From IMG/VR virus record IMGVR_UViG_3300047383_000125, positions 1-31,047 of that record: a stretch of DNA of 31,047 nt; one strand, written 5' to 3'. The notes under the pieces are model-generated. The model made no database searches and had not been told where the DNA came from. It was given only the letters and a program-made list of their open reading frames with translations. The first letter of the stretch is position 1, and every line of letters starts with the position of its first letter. The position numbers and the translations under genes are program-made. Source of the stretch: a virus. Below are positions 1-8,730 of the stretch, piece after piece.

Positions 1-2
1 AT

Positions 3-134
3 GGTAATATAGGAGAGTTTAAAATAGCTGAAGACTATATACCAATTTTTCAATCTTTATTAATAACAGTCTACGGGGCGTATTTTGTTGGGCGTACCTG
101 GGAAAAAGCAAAGAAATCCAGCAATAACAATTAA
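3..134 (+). CDS. Small membrane-protein fragment (5' end outside window)
   Basis: Reading frame 3 is open from the left edge and stops with TAA at 132-134, giving 43 C-terminal residues. There is no in-frame ATG, so the gene starts outside the window. The fragment has a hydrophobic stretch (YIPIFQSLLITVYGAYFVG) followed by a positively charged, Asn-rich tail (RTWEKAKKSSNNN). This suggests one transmembrane helix with a cytoplasmic C-terminus. It ends 10 bases before the next start, so it probably belongs to the same operon. The TM-then-basic-tail layout resembles the 51-aa ORF at 30475. Small phage membrane proteins of this kind can be holins or spanin-like, but the fragment does not decide this. 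Confidence 0.5.
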   Translation, partial: GNIGEFKIAEDYIPIFQSLLITVYGAYFVGRTWEKAKKSSNNN

Positions 135-144
135 ATTAAATTAA
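131..144 (+). promoter_or_regulatory. A/T-only translation initiation region, no Shine-Dalgarno
   Basis: Three tandem TTAAA/TAAAT units stand directly before the ATG at 145 and contain no G at all. Bacteroidota ribosomes rely little on the anti-Shine-Dalgarno and favour A/T-rich, unstructured upstream regions. The same kind of leader precedes the starts at 7311, 9629, 18952, 19601 and 20831. I read it as an initiation region, not a promoter. Confidence 0.4.
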
Positions 145-387
145 ATGGCAAAAAAAGAAAAGCTAACAGCAGAAGAACTAGAAGTTCTAACAAACATTAT
201 TAAGCAATTAAATAGCGTTCAATCACAGATCGGTGGATTAGAGTTACAGAAGCATGAGTTATTACATACATTTGCTCAGGTTAAAACAAAGCTTGATGAG
301 CAGCAAAAAGAGTTGCAAGATAAGTATGGTGACAAAGTGATTGATATTAACACCGGTGAACTACGTGAGCCTGCTAAGGAAGATTAG
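145..387 (+). CDS. Small coiled-coil protein, hypothetical
   Basis: An 80-aa acidic protein predicted to be almost entirely helical. Two heptad-rich helices (about residues 8-30 and 32-62) are separated by a turn at QIGGLELQ, giving a helical-hairpin layout. A short non-helical tail follows (GDKVIDINTGEL). This outline is reminiscent of prefoldin-type hairpins, but I see no diagnostic prefoldin motif. The start is clear: ATG after A/T-only sequence. It lies two genes upstream of a GroES-like gene, so a chaperone or assembly-accessory role is possible. That is inference from context only; the function is unknown. Confidence 0.75.
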   Translation: MAKKEKLTAEELEVLTNIIKQLNSVQSQIGGLELQKHELLHTFAQVKTKLDEQQKELQDKYGDKVIDINTGELREPAKED

Positions 388-583
388 TATAGGGAAAGAC
401 TATAAAAATGACGCCATGCACTACTCTGTTGGACAGGAAGTGTATGGTGGTCATACTATAGTTAATATTATAGAAGAAGAAGAAAAGTACTCTATCTATA
501 TTCAAAAAGGTAAAGATATAATACCCTGGAAAGACTTTAATAAAAATATGGCAATAGCCATTGAATACAATATTGATTACTAA
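365..583 (+). CDS. Conserved-looking small phage protein, hypothetical
   Basis: The frame ends in TAA at 581-583, and the next gene starts in the same TAATG. The first in-frame ATG is at 416 (55 aa, starting MHYSVGQEVYGG). The residues just upstream (LLRKISIGKDYKND) look coding and continuous with the rest, so I chose the GTG at 365, which overlaps the previous gene by 23 bases. A TTG at 341 is also possible. The product is a small mixed alpha/beta protein with central EEEEKYSIYIQKGKDIIPWK and a C-terminal EYNIDY. No catalytic motif is visible. It sits in the packaging operon, and its function is unknown. Confidence 0.6.
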   Translation: MSLLRKISIGKDYKNDAMHYSVGQEVYGGHTIVNIIEEEEKYSIYIQKGKDIIPWKDFNKNMAIAIEYNIDY

Positions 584-1182
584 TGAAAGGTATTTTTGAT
601 TTTGTTGTAACTCCTAAAGACGATAGATACAATAATACTAAAACAATAGGCGACAAAAAATTAATATTAAATACAGAATTACAAAACCATAATTTTGTTT
701 CAAGAGTTGGTGTGGTAATGGCTGTACCTAGTCATAATCCAACAGGCGTACAAAAAGGAGACGAAGTAATATTACACCACAATGTTTTTAGAAGGTTCAG
801 AGATATTAAAGGTGAAGAAAAAAATAGCAGGAGTTATTACAAAAATAATTTGTATTTTGTTTCTCCTGATCAGATATTCGCATATAAGCGTATAATAAAG
901 TGGATTCCACTTGAGGGGTTTAATTTCGTTAAACCAATAAAAGAAGACAAGATGTTTTCTATAAACTTTGAAAAGCCATTAATTGGTATACTTAAGTATA
1001 AAGACCCAAGTCTAAAAGAAGCTAAAGAAGGTGATTTAGTGGGTTTTAAGCCAGGTGCTGAATATGAGTTTTTAATTAACAAAGAAAAATTATATCGTGT
1101 TCCAACAAATCTAATTACAATTAAATATGAATATCAAGGAAACGAAAAAGAATATAATCCAAGCTGGGCAGCGAGCAGTTGA
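583..1182 (+). CDS. GroES-like co-chaperonin with two tandem Cpn10-type domains
   Basis: A 199-aa protein that reads as two consecutive GroES-fold units. Unit 1 (about 5-105) has RVGVVMAVP, matching the GroES RGEVLAVG strand, then VQKGDEVILHHN, matching VKVGDIVIFNDG, then LYFVSPDQIFAYK, matching VLIMSESDILAI. A polar segment near residues 21-40 sits where the GroEL-binding mobile loop should be. Unit 2 (about 112-190) repeats the pattern: LIGILKY, AKEGDLVGFKP, LYRVPTNLITIKY. GroES proteins have a single domain of about 95 aa. Phage co-chaperonins such as T4 gp31 act with host GroEL to fold the major capsid protein, and the position before the packaging and capsid genes fits that role. The start overlaps the previous stop (TAATG). 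The fold assignment is from pattern reading only. Confidence 0.72.
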   Translation: MKGIFDFVVTPKDDRYNNTKTIGDKKLILNTELQNHNFVSRVGVVMAVPSHNPTGVQKGDEVILHHNVFRRFRDIKGEEKNSRSYYKNNLYFVSPDQIFAYKRIIKWIPLEGFNFVKPIKEDKMFSINFEKPLIGILKYKDPSLKEAKEGDLVGFKPGAEYEFLINKEKLYRVPTNLITIKYEYQGNEKEYNPSWAASS

Positions 1183-1402
1183 GGAATTAATAAAAGTAGC
1201 TAAAGAACCTATAGTTGATTCAGATGATGATATATCTGCTGATAGGCTTAAGAATGCGGCTGCCACAAAAAAGTTAGCTATATTTGACGCTTTCGAGATA
1301 TTGTCTCGTATACAAGATGAAGAAGCTATATTAGAAAATAAACCTAAAGAAGAAGAGAAAGCAAAAACTTTTTCAGGGTTTGCAGAAAGAAGATCTAAAT
1401 AA
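1127..1402 (+). CDS. Putative small terminase subunit
   Basis: A 91-aa, helix-rich, strongly charged protein directly upstream of and touching the large terminase gene (TAATG at 1400-1404). Its N-terminus (KKNIIQAGQRAVEELIKVAKE) and middle (AATKKLAIFDAFEILSRI) form amphipathic helices. The C-terminus is an acidic and then basic tail ending FAERRSK. The start overlaps the GroES-like gene by 56 bases. The next in-frame ATG would remove most of the protein, so the overlap is probably real. Position and size suggest the DNA-recognition subunit of the packaging motor, or a helper specific to this phage group. I see no clear helix-turn-helix, so the assignment rests mainly on context. Confidence 0.55.
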   Translation: MNIKETKKNIIQAGQRAVEELIKVAKEPIVDSDDDISADRLKNAAATKKLAIFDAFEILSRIQDEEAILENKPKEEEKAKTFSGFAERRSK

Positions 1403-3612
1403 TGTACGAGCAAAATTTATACAGAGTAGAGACTCCTATAAAAGCTAATACAATAGCTAGATTAAATAAATCAAAAAAGTGGAAGTACGGTTATAACAAA
1501 GAGCATGACATCGTAGTTATAAGCAAGACCGGACAAATTGGTGAAATATATAATATTCAAAATTTAAAAATTGCATTACCAAAAACTCCCACTAAAATAG
1601 ACAAGTCACAGGATAAATGGGCTGCAGATGAGTACCCTAAGGAATTAAAACGAATACAAAGCGTTTTTGATTGGCGGGAATATCCAGATGACTTTAAAGA
1701 AAAATGGGAACCATATATAGATGAACAATTTAAACGCAGAGAAGAAGGCCATTGGTTCAATAATAAAGGTGTGGCTACTTACATTACTGGCACTCACTTT
1801 ATGTACTTGCAGTGGAGCAAGATTGACGTTGGGAAGCCAGACTTTAGGGAAGCAAACAGACTATTCTTTATATTCTGGGAAGCTAGTAAAGCCGACTCAC
1901 GATCTTATGGAATGTGCTATCTTAAAAACCGTCGTTCAGGATTTTCATTTATGTCTTCAGCAGAAACCGTTAATTTGGCAACAATTACATCAGATGCACG
2001 GTATGGTATCTTGTCAAAGTCTGGAGCCGATGCTAAGAAGATGTTCACAGATAAGGTTGTACCAATATCCGTTAACTACCCCTTCTTTTTCAAGCCCATC
2101 CAAGACGGTATGGATCGCCCCAAGACCGAGCTTGCCTATAGAATACCAGCCAGTAGACTCACTAGAAAATCCATACAAAATAAACAAGACCAGGAGTTAC
2201 TTGAAGGATTGGACACAACGATCGACTGGAAGAACACGGGTGATAACTCCTACGATGGAGAGAAGCTTAAACTCCTCGTCCACGATGAATCGGGCAAATG
2301 GGAAAGGCCTGACAACATCCTCAACAACTGGAGGGTTACAAAAACAACATTAAGGCTAGGTAGTAGAGTCATAGGTAAATGTATGATGGGTTCAACCTCA
2401 AACGCGTTAGACAAAGGCGGTGAGAACTTTAAAAAACTTTATAATGACTCAGATGTTACAAAAAGAAACCGCAATGGACAAACTAAGTCAGGATTATATT
2501 CTTTGTTCATACCTATGGAATGGAATTACGAAGGATTCATTGACGATTATGGAATGCCTGTATTCGAAAACCCACCAGAAGATTGCGTTGGACCACACGG
2601 AGACGCTATCGAAGTCGGGGTTATTGAACACTGGGATAATGAGGTCGAAGGATTAAAAGGCGACCAGGATGCTTTAAATGAGTTTTACAGACAGTTCCCG
2701 CGTACAGAGGAGCACGCGTTTCGAGATGAAACTAAAAATAGTATATTTAACTTAGTAAAAATATACGAACAAATAGATTACAACGAAGATTTAAAAAGCA
2801 CAGGTGTTATTACAACTGGTAGTTTTAATTGGGAGCATGGTGTTAAAGATTCAAAAGTAATGTTTAGCCCAAACCCTAATGGAAGATTTAAAGTTTCGTG
2901 GGTTCCTAAAATTGGATTGCAAAATAAACAGGTAATTAAAAATGGTATAAAGCATCCAGGCAACGAACACATTGGTGCTTTTGGATGTGATAGTTACGAT
3001 ATATCAGGTACCACAGACGGCAGAGGATCAAAAGGAGCGCTACATGGGTTAACGTCTTTTAGTATGGAAGATGCTCCACCTAATTCATTCTTTTTGGAAT
3101 ATGTAGCAAGGCCTCAAACCGCTGAAATGTTTTTTGAAGACGTATTAATGGCTTTAGTGTTTTACGGTATGCCATTGCTTTGTGAGAATAATAAACCACG
3201 ATTGCTTTATTATTTAAAACGGAGAGGCTATAGGGGTTACTCTATGAATAGACCTGATAAGTTATATACAAAGCTTTCAGTTGCGGAAAGAGAAATAGGC
3301 GGGATACCTAACTCGTCTGAAGATATTAAGCAAGCGCACGCTGCTGCTATTGAAACTTATATTCAAACACACGTAGGGCTTAAAGCTGATGGCCAATATG
3401 GAACAATGTACTTTAATAATACATTGAACGATTGGGCTAAGTTTGATATAAATAAAAGAACAAAATTTGATGCGGCTATTAGCTCAGGGTTAGCAATAAT
3501 GGCATGTAACAGACATCTGTATAGACCTAACCCAAATGTGCAAAAACCAAAGTTAAACTTAAATATTGCAAAATATAAAAACGCCGGTTCAATATCGGAA
3601 ATAATAAAATAA
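1402..3612 (+). CDS. terL: Terminase large subunit (packaging ATPase and nuclease)
   Basis: A 736-aa DNA-packaging motor protein. It cuts concatemeric DNA and pumps it through the portal using ATP. The ATPase half has a deviant Walker A at residues 175-182 (KNRRSGFS, of the lambda gpA RVGYS kind, with no GK[ST]). Walker B is LLVHDE with D295 and E296, and a coupling motif is MMGSTSN near 329-334. The RNase H-like nuclease half has GAFGCDSYDISG (D530, D533) as its first acidic motif and KFDAAISSG (D690) as its last, with LLCENN between them as the likely middle motif. Length is at the upper end of the usual range. It is translationally coupled to the gene before it, and the portal gene follows after 3 bases. 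Confidence 0.93.
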   Translation: MYEQNLYRVETPIKANTIARLNKSKKWKYGYNKEHDIVVISKTGQIGEIYNIQNLKIALPKTPTKIDKSQDKWAADEYPKELKRIQSVFDWREYPDDFKEKWEPYIDEQFKRREEGHWFNNKGVATYITGTHFMYLQWSKIDVGKPDFREANRLFFIFWEASKADSRSYGMCYLKNRRSGFSFMSSAETVNLATITSDARYGILSKSGADAKKMFTDKVVPISVNYPFFFKPIQDGMDRPKTELAYRIPASRLTRKSIQNKQDQELLEGLDTTIDWKNTGDNSYDGEKLKLLVHDESGKWERPDNILNNWRVTKTTLRLGSRVIGKCMMGSTSNALDKGGENFKKLYNDSDVTKRNRNGQTKSGLYSLFIPMEWNYEGFIDDYGMPVFENPPEDCVGPHGDAIEVGVIEHWDNEVEGLKGDQDALNEFYRQFPRTEEHAFRDETKNSIFNLVKIYEQIDYNEDLKSTGVITTGSFNWEHGVKDSKVMFSPNPNGRFKVSWVPKIGLQNKQVIKNGIKHPGNEHIGAFGCDSYDISGTTDGRGSKGALHGLTSFSMEDAPPNSFFLEYVARPQTAEMFFEDVLMALVFYGMPLLCENNKPRLLYYLKRRGYRGYSMNRPDKLYTKLSVAEREIGGIPNSSEDIKQAHAAAIETYIQTHVGLKADGQYGTMYFNNTLNDWAKFDINKRTKFDAAISSGLAIMACNRHLYRPNPNVQKPKLNLNIAKYKNAGSISEIIK

Positions 3613-3615
3613 AGT

Positions 3616-6042
3616 ATGGCTGAGTCAGTTATAAATAGTTTTTTTCCAAGCCAAGTTGCTAGCGACCAAGAAAAAATGTCGGTTAAATATGGCTTAAGAG
3701 TTGGTAGGGCGATTCAAGACGAATGGTTCAAATCAGATTCTGGTACTAATAGATATAAAAGTAATCAAAATACATTTCATCAATTAAGACTATATTCTAG
3801 GGGCGAACAATCAATACAAAAATATAAAGATGAATTGTCTATTAACGGCGATTTATCATATTTAAATATAGACTGGAAGCCGGTTCCGATTATACCTAAG
3901 TTTGTTGACATAGTTGTAAATGGTATATCTGAAAGAACATTTGATATAAAAGCGTTTTCACAAGATCCTTATGGTGTTTCAAAACGTACAGATTACTTAA
4001 ACAGTATAGTTAGAGATTTGCAAACAAAAGAAATAAATGATTTTGCAAAAGAAAACTTTGGTGTTAACTTATATGAAAATCCTCCGGAAATGCTACCGGA
4101 TTCGCAAGAAGAGTTAGACGTACATATGCAGCTTAATTATAAGCAAGCTGTGGAGATAGCGGAGGAGCAAGCTATAAACGTTTTATTAGAAGGAAATAAT
4201 TACGATTTAACTAAGAAGCGCGTTGTATATGATTTAACAACAATAGGTATTGGCGCTGTGAAAAACAGATTTTCAAAATCAGAAGGCGTTGTTATTGATT
4301 ATGTTGACCCTGCTAATTTAGTATGGTCATATACAGAATCACCTTATTTTGATGATATATATTATTGTGGCGAGGTTAGAAACGTACCTATTAATGAAAT
4401 TAAAAAGCAATTTCCTGATTTAACTGACGAAGATTTAAAAAGAATATCTGAGACAGGTTATCAAAACAATGGCTTTTACGATAGAACAATATCTAATTAT
4501 AACGAATCGGATTCAAACACAGTTCAAGTATTGTATTTTAATTATAAAACATACATGAATGAGGTTTACAAAATTAAAGAAAGCGCAACTGGCGCTTCTA
4601 AAGTTTTGTTACGCGACGACACATTTGACCCGCCTGTTGAAGTATTAGAACAACAGTTTGGCAAATTATCTAGGTCTATTGAAGTATTATACGAAGGGGT
4701 GTTAGTATTAGGCACTGATTATTTATTACAATGGGAACTAGCAAAAAATATGATGCGTCCTAAAAGTGATAGTTCTAAAGTACTTTTAAATTATAGTATT
4801 AACGCGCCTAGAATGTATAAAGGTAAGATTGAATCTTTAGTAAGCCGTATTACTGGTTTTGCTGATATGATTCAATTAACGCATTTAAAGTTACAGCAAG
4901 TAATGTCTCGTATGGTACCAGATGGTGTTTATCTTGATGCCGACGGGTTAGCCGAAATAGATTTGGGTAATGGAACAAATTACAATCCGCAGGAAGCATT
5001 AAATATGTTTTTCCAAACAGGTTCTGTAATTGGTAGATCGTTTACGCAAGACGGCGACATGAATCCAGGTAAAATACCTATTCAAGAAATCACAAGTGGT
5101 AGTGGTGGTAATAAGCTAGGCGCTTTAATAAATACCTACAACTATTACTTGCAAATGATACGTGACGTAACCGGGTTAAACGAAGCAAGAGACGGCAGTA
5201 TGCCTGATAGCAAAGCTTTAGTGGGTATACAAAAAATAGCAGCAGCTAATAGCAACACAGCAACAAGACATATAATGCAAGCTGGGTTATATATAACAGC
5301 TCATTTAGCTGAATGCTTATCATTAAGAGTATCCGATATAATAGAATATTCTCCAGCTAGAGAAGCGTTTATACAAAAAATAGGGGCTCACAATGTAGCT
5401 ACCCTCTCGGAAATGAGCAATTTGCATCTATACGATTTTGGTATATTTTTAACACTTATGCCAGATGAAGAAGAAAAACAAATGCTTGAGAATAATATAC
5501 AAACCGCGTTATCAGCGGGGTTAATTGATTTAGACGATGCAATCGATATTAGAGAAGTGCAAAATTTAAAACTAGCAAATCAGCTTCTTAAAATAAAACG
5601 TAAGAAAAAGCAAGAGCGTGACCAAGCGATGCAACAACAAAATATACAAGCACAGGCACAAGCAAACGCTCAAGCACAACAAGTTGCTGCGCAAGCTGAG
5701 GTTCAAAAGAATCAAGCTTTAACTGCTCAGAAAGCAGAACTAGAACAACTTAAAGGTCAATTAGACATACAAAAGCTACAAGCTGAGGTAACAGCCAAAA
5801 AAGAATTAATGGCGCAAGAGTTTGAGTATAACCTACAGCTAAAAGGTATGGAAACCGATATATTAAAACAAAGAGAATCTCAAAAAGAAGATCGAAAAGA
5901 TGATCGTTCAAAAATGGAAGCTTCTCAACAAAGTGAATTAATTGAGCAAAGAAAAAACAATACACCACCAAAAAACTTCGAATCCGGCGGAAACGATATA
6001 ATTGGCGGAGGGTTTGACTTAGGAACCTTCGAACCTAAGTAA
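3616..6042 (+). CDS. Portal protein with long coiled-coil C-terminus
   Basis: An 808-aa protein immediately after the large terminase, as expected for the dodecameric portal through which DNA enters and leaves. Residues 1-600 look like a portal core. Examples are the early DWKPVPIIPKFVDIVVNGI segment, a central SRITGFADMIQLTHLKLQQV helix resembling the wing/stem region, and RDVTGLNEARDG further on. Residues about 655-780 are a very long Gln/Ala/Lys/Glu-rich helix (QAQAQANAQAQQVAAQAEVQ and onward). It would form an extended barrel or coiled coil inside the head, comparable in principle to the long P22 portal barrel. A Gly-rich tail (GGNDIIGGGFDLG) ends the protein. The role comes from gene order and overall layout; I cannot assign the exact portal family. 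Confidence 0.85.
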   Translation: MAESVINSFFPSQVASDQEKMSVKYGLRVGRAIQDEWFKSDSGTNRYKSNQNTFHQLRLYSRGEQSIQKYKDELSINGDLSYLNIDWKPVPIIPKFVDIVVNGISERTFDIKAFSQDPYGVSKRTDYLNSIVRDLQTKEINDFAKENFGVNLYENPPEMLPDSQEELDVHMQLNYKQAVEIAEEQAINVLLEGNNYDLTKKRVVYDLTTIGIGAVKNRFSKSEGVVIDYVDPANLVWSYTESPYFDDIYYCGEVRNVPINEIKKQFPDLTDEDLKRISETGYQNNGFYDRTISNYNESDSNTVQVLYFNYKTYMNEVYKIKESATGASKVLLRDDTFDPPVEVLEQQFGKLSRSIEVLYEGVLVLGTDYLLQWELAKNMMRPKSDSSKVLLNYSINAPRMYKGKIESLVSRITGFADMIQLTHLKLQQVMSRMVPDGVYLDADGLAEIDLGNGTNYNPQEALNMFFQTGSVIGRSFTQDGDMNPGKIPIQEITSGSGGNKLGALINTYNYYLQMIRDVTGLNEARDGSMPDSKALVGIQKIAAANSNTATRHIMQAGLYITAHLAECLSLRVSDIIEYSPAREAFIQKIGAHNVATLSEMSNLHLYDFGIFLTLMPDEEEKQMLENNIQTALSAGLIDLDDAIDIREVQNLKLANQLLKIKRKKKQERDQAMQQQNIQAQAQANAQAQQVAAQAEVQKNQALTAQKAELEQLKGQLDIQKLQAEVTAKKELMAQEFEYNLQLKGMETDILKQRESQKEDRKDDRSKMEASQQSELIEQRKNNTPPKNFESGGNDIIGGGFDLGTFEPK

Positions 6043-6075
6043 TAATAGTAATGTATAATTATATAATATTTTATC

Positions 6076-7287
6076 ATGTCAGAAAACCAAGAAGAAGTTC
6101 TTGAGGTACAAGAAGATACCCAAGATCAAACAACAGCTGAAAAAGAAGTTGTTGAGGAAAAACCTACAGGCCCTGTAACGCAGGACGAAGAAGGTACAAT
6201 AAAAGTTAACTTATCAGATTTAAATAAACCACAAGAAGATGCCGTTCAAGAGCAAAGCTCAGATGACAGCGATGCTGCTGTCGGACAACCCGAAGACGCG
6301 ACAGACAGCGAAGAAGTGGTTGAAGAAATACAAGACGCCGAAGAAGAAGTAAGTGTACTTGAAGAAGTAACAGAAGAAGACGAACCTGCACCTACAGTTA
6401 AAGAAGCGAAAGAAATTGTTGAAGAAGCTGTAGCTGAGTCAAATGAAACCGGCATTGAGTTACCGGAAAATATTCAAAAAGTTGTAGACTTTATGAATGA
6501 AACAGGGGGTAGCCTTGATGATTACGTAAAATTAAATACTGATTATTCTAAATTAAATCAAGGGCAATTAATTCGTGAATTTTATGAAACGACAAAGCCT
6601 CATTTAGATAAAGAAGATATTGATATCCTTATGGAAGACTTTTCATATGACGAAGAGTTAGATGAACCCAAGGATATTAGAAAAGCTAAAATAGCCTTTA
6701 AAGAAGAAGCTGCTAAAGCTAAAAAGCATCTTGAAGGTTTAAAATCTAAGTATTACGAAAATATTAAAGCTGGATCTAATTTAACACAGGACCAGCAAAA
6801 AGCAGTTGAATTTTTCAATCGCTATAATAAAGAAAACGAAGAGGTTACTAAAGTAGCTGAATCGCAAAAGAAAATATTTTTAACTGAAACCGAAAACGTT
6901 TTTAATCAGAATTTCAAAGGTTTTGACTATTCTGTAGGAGACAAGAAGTATAGGTTTAAAATTAAAAATACTGAAGACGTAAAGACAACCCAAAGCGACA
7001 TTAATAATTTCGTCAAAAAGTTTTTGAACGATAAAAATGAAATGTCAGACGCTAAGGGTTATCATAAGTCGCTATTTACAGCTATGAATGCTGATGCAAT
7101 CGCAAACCACTTTTACGAGCAAGGCAAAGCCGATGCAGTAAAGGATAGCATGTCGAGAACTAAGAATGTTGATATGGACCCGAGACGGGGACACGAAAAA
7201 GTAACAACACAAAATGGTTGGACGATACGCGCGGTCAATAATGATGCAGTAAGCACGAGTAGTTTTAAAGTTAAAAAACGAAAATAA
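6076..7287 (+). CDS. Capsid scaffolding protein
   Basis: A 403-aa protein between portal and capsid genes, the classic position of a scaffold. Residues 1-130 are extremely acidic and low in complexity, with runs of Glu, Asp and Val. The central part (about 140-300) is charged helix. The C-terminal 100 residues are increasingly basic and end SSFKVKKRK, a plausible capsid-binding end, since scaffolds commonly bind coat through basic C-terminal helices. No protease motif (Ser-His or ClpP-like) is seen, so I do not call a fused maturation protease. The start follows a 33-base A/T-rich leader. Confidence 0.8.
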   Translation: MSENQEEVLEVQEDTQDQTTAEKEVVEEKPTGPVTQDEEGTIKVNLSDLNKPQEDAVQEQSSDDSDAAVGQPEDATDSEEVVEEIQDAEEEVSVLEEVTEEDEPAPTVKEAKEIVEEAVAESNETGIELPENIQKVVDFMNETGGSLDDYVKLNTDYSKLNQGQLIREFYETTKPHLDKEDIDILMEDFSYDEELDEPKDIRKAKIAFKEEAAKAKKHLEGLKSKYYENIKAGSNLTQDQQKAVEFFNRYNKENEEVTKVAESQKKIFLTETENVFNQNFKGFDYSVGDKKYRFKIKNTEDVKTTQSDINNFVKKFLNDKNEMSDAKGYHKSLFTAMNADAIANHFYEQGKADAVKDSMSRTKNVDMDPRRGHEKVTTQNGWTIRAVNNDAVSTSSFKVKKRK

Positions 7288-7310
7288 TTAACCATTAAAA
7301 AATTAATAAA

Positions 7311-8723
7311 ATGGCTGGATCTTTTACTGGGAGCCCAACGGCTCTCGCACATTTAACCCCACGACCTATTAAGGGATTGTTTGGAGACAACTACCTTTCT
7401 GTCGCGGACTTAGACTTCACGCAACAATTTTTGCCTGAGGTATATGAGAAGGAAGTAGAACGATATGGAAATCGTACTATTGCTGGATTTTTACGTATGG
7501 TAGGCGCTGAAATGCCTATGGCTTCTGACGTAATTACTTGGTCAGAACAAGGACGTTTACACATTGCTTATGATGACGTTGAAGTAGCTTCTACTACAAC
7601 TTTAACATTCCCTGCTGGTCACTTGATTGGAAAAGGAATGACACTTGTTGTATCTAAAGGCTTCATTACTCAAAAAGCATATGTACAAGACGTAGTTGGA
7701 CAAACTGTAACTGTTGACACTTACGGCGAGGTTGCTGGTCTTACAATGACTGGTGCTGACGTTAAGGTGTTTGTTTATGGTTCTGAGTACGCTAAAGGAA
7801 CTGAAAATGCTGGTAACTCAATTGACGCTTCTTTCACAACCTTCAACAACAAACCAATTATTCTTAGAGATAAGTATAATGTAAATGGTTCTGATGTTGC
7901 TCAAATTGGTTGGGTAGAAGTAACTACTGAGGCTGGAACTTCTGGTTACCTTTGGTACTTAAAGTCTGAGCACGAAGCTCGTATCCGTTTCGAAGATCAA
8001 CTTGAAATGGCTATGGTCGAAGCTGAAAAATCTTTAAACATCGATGGCACAGTAAGAAACATTACTGCTGCTGCTGGTTTTGGAGGTGGTACTAACGTAA
8101 CAGGATCTGAAGGTCTATTTGCTGCTCTTGAAGATAGAGGATTAGTTTATACTGATGCTGACTTCAACGCTGCTGGTGGCGCAGGTCTTGCGGACTTTGA
8201 TACTATTTTAGCTGAGCTAGATAAGCAAGGATCAATCGAAGAAAACATGCTTTTCTTAGATCGTGGTACTTCACTAGCGATTGACAATATGTTGGCTGCT
8301 CAAAATTCTTACGGAGCTGGCGGTACATCTTACGGTGTATTCGACAATTCAGAAGACATGGCGCTAAACCTTGGATTCTCAGGATTCCGAAGAGGTTCTT
8401 ACGATTTCTACAAAACTGACTGGAAATATCTAAACGATTCTACAACTCGTGGATTAGTTGCAGATGTTGAAGGTGTACTAGTTCCTGCTGGAACTTCTAC
8501 AGTTTACGATCAGCAACTCGGAAAGAACATCTCTCGACCATTCCTACACATCCGCTACAGAGCTTCTGAAGCTGATGACCGTAGAATGAAGTCTTGGGTG
8601 ACTGGATCAGTAGGAGGTAACTATACTTCTGACGCTGACGAAATGAACGTACACTTCTTATCTGAAAGAGCGTTGTGTGTTCAAGCTGCCAACAACTTCG
8701 TATTGTTGAAAGCAACAAGTTAG
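7311..8723 (+). CDS. Major capsid protein
   Basis: A 470-aa protein after the scaffold gene. It is rich in Ala, Gly, Thr and Val and has no Cys except one near the C-terminus. It is presumed to have the HK97 fold. A long N-terminal arm (residues 1-35) leads into LPEVYEKEVERYGNRTIAGFLRM, then a beta-rich stretch (about 85-160) that may be an inserted surface domain. The core follows, with RFEDQLEMAMVEAEKSLNIDG as a candidate spine helix. Codon choice differs visibly from its neighbours: more C-ending codons (AAC, TTC, GAC) and many GCT/GGT, as expected for the most highly expressed late gene. A strong hairpin follows the stop. The identity rests on position, composition and codon bias. Confidence 0.85.
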   Translation: MAGSFTGSPTALAHLTPRPIKGLFGDNYLSVADLDFTQQFLPEVYEKEVERYGNRTIAGFLRMVGAEMPMASDVITWSEQGRLHIAYDDVEVASTTTLTFPAGHLIGKGMTLVVSKGFITQKAYVQDVVGQTVTVDTYGEVAGLTMTGADVKVFVYGSEYAKGTENAGNSIDASFTTFNNKPIILRDKYNVNGSDVAQIGWVEVTTEAGTSGYLWYLKSEHEARIRFEDQLEMAMVEAEKSLNIDGTVRNITAAAGFGGGTNVTGSEGLFAALEDRGLVYTDADFNAAGGAGLADFDTILAELDKQGSIEENMLFLDRGTSLAIDNMLAAQNSYGAGGTSYGVFDNSEDMALNLGFSGFRRGSYDFYKTDWKYLNDSTTRGLVADVEGVLVPAGTSTVYDQQLGKNISRPFLHIRYRASEADDRRMKSWVTGSVGGNYTSDADEMNVHFLSERALCVQAANNFVLLKATS

Positions 8724-8730
8724 AAAACCT

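Noticed and set aside
1721-2353. 210-aa open frame within the large terminase gene
   Set aside because: It lies wholly inside a well-supported terminase frame and has an unnatural composition (Leu/Ser/Thr/Gln-rich with no motif). It is a shadow frame.
6206-6455. Minus-strand Leu- and Ser-rich open frames opposite the scaffold N-terminus
   Set aside because: They arise because GAA/GAAGAAGT-rich acidic coding reads as Leu/Ser codons on the other strand. They have no start context and no independent signal.
6076-7287. Capsid maturation protease fused to the scaffold
   Set aside because: No Ser-His-Asp or ClpP/U9-like motif is visible. The protein is acidic low-complexity plus charged helix, as for a simple scaffold.
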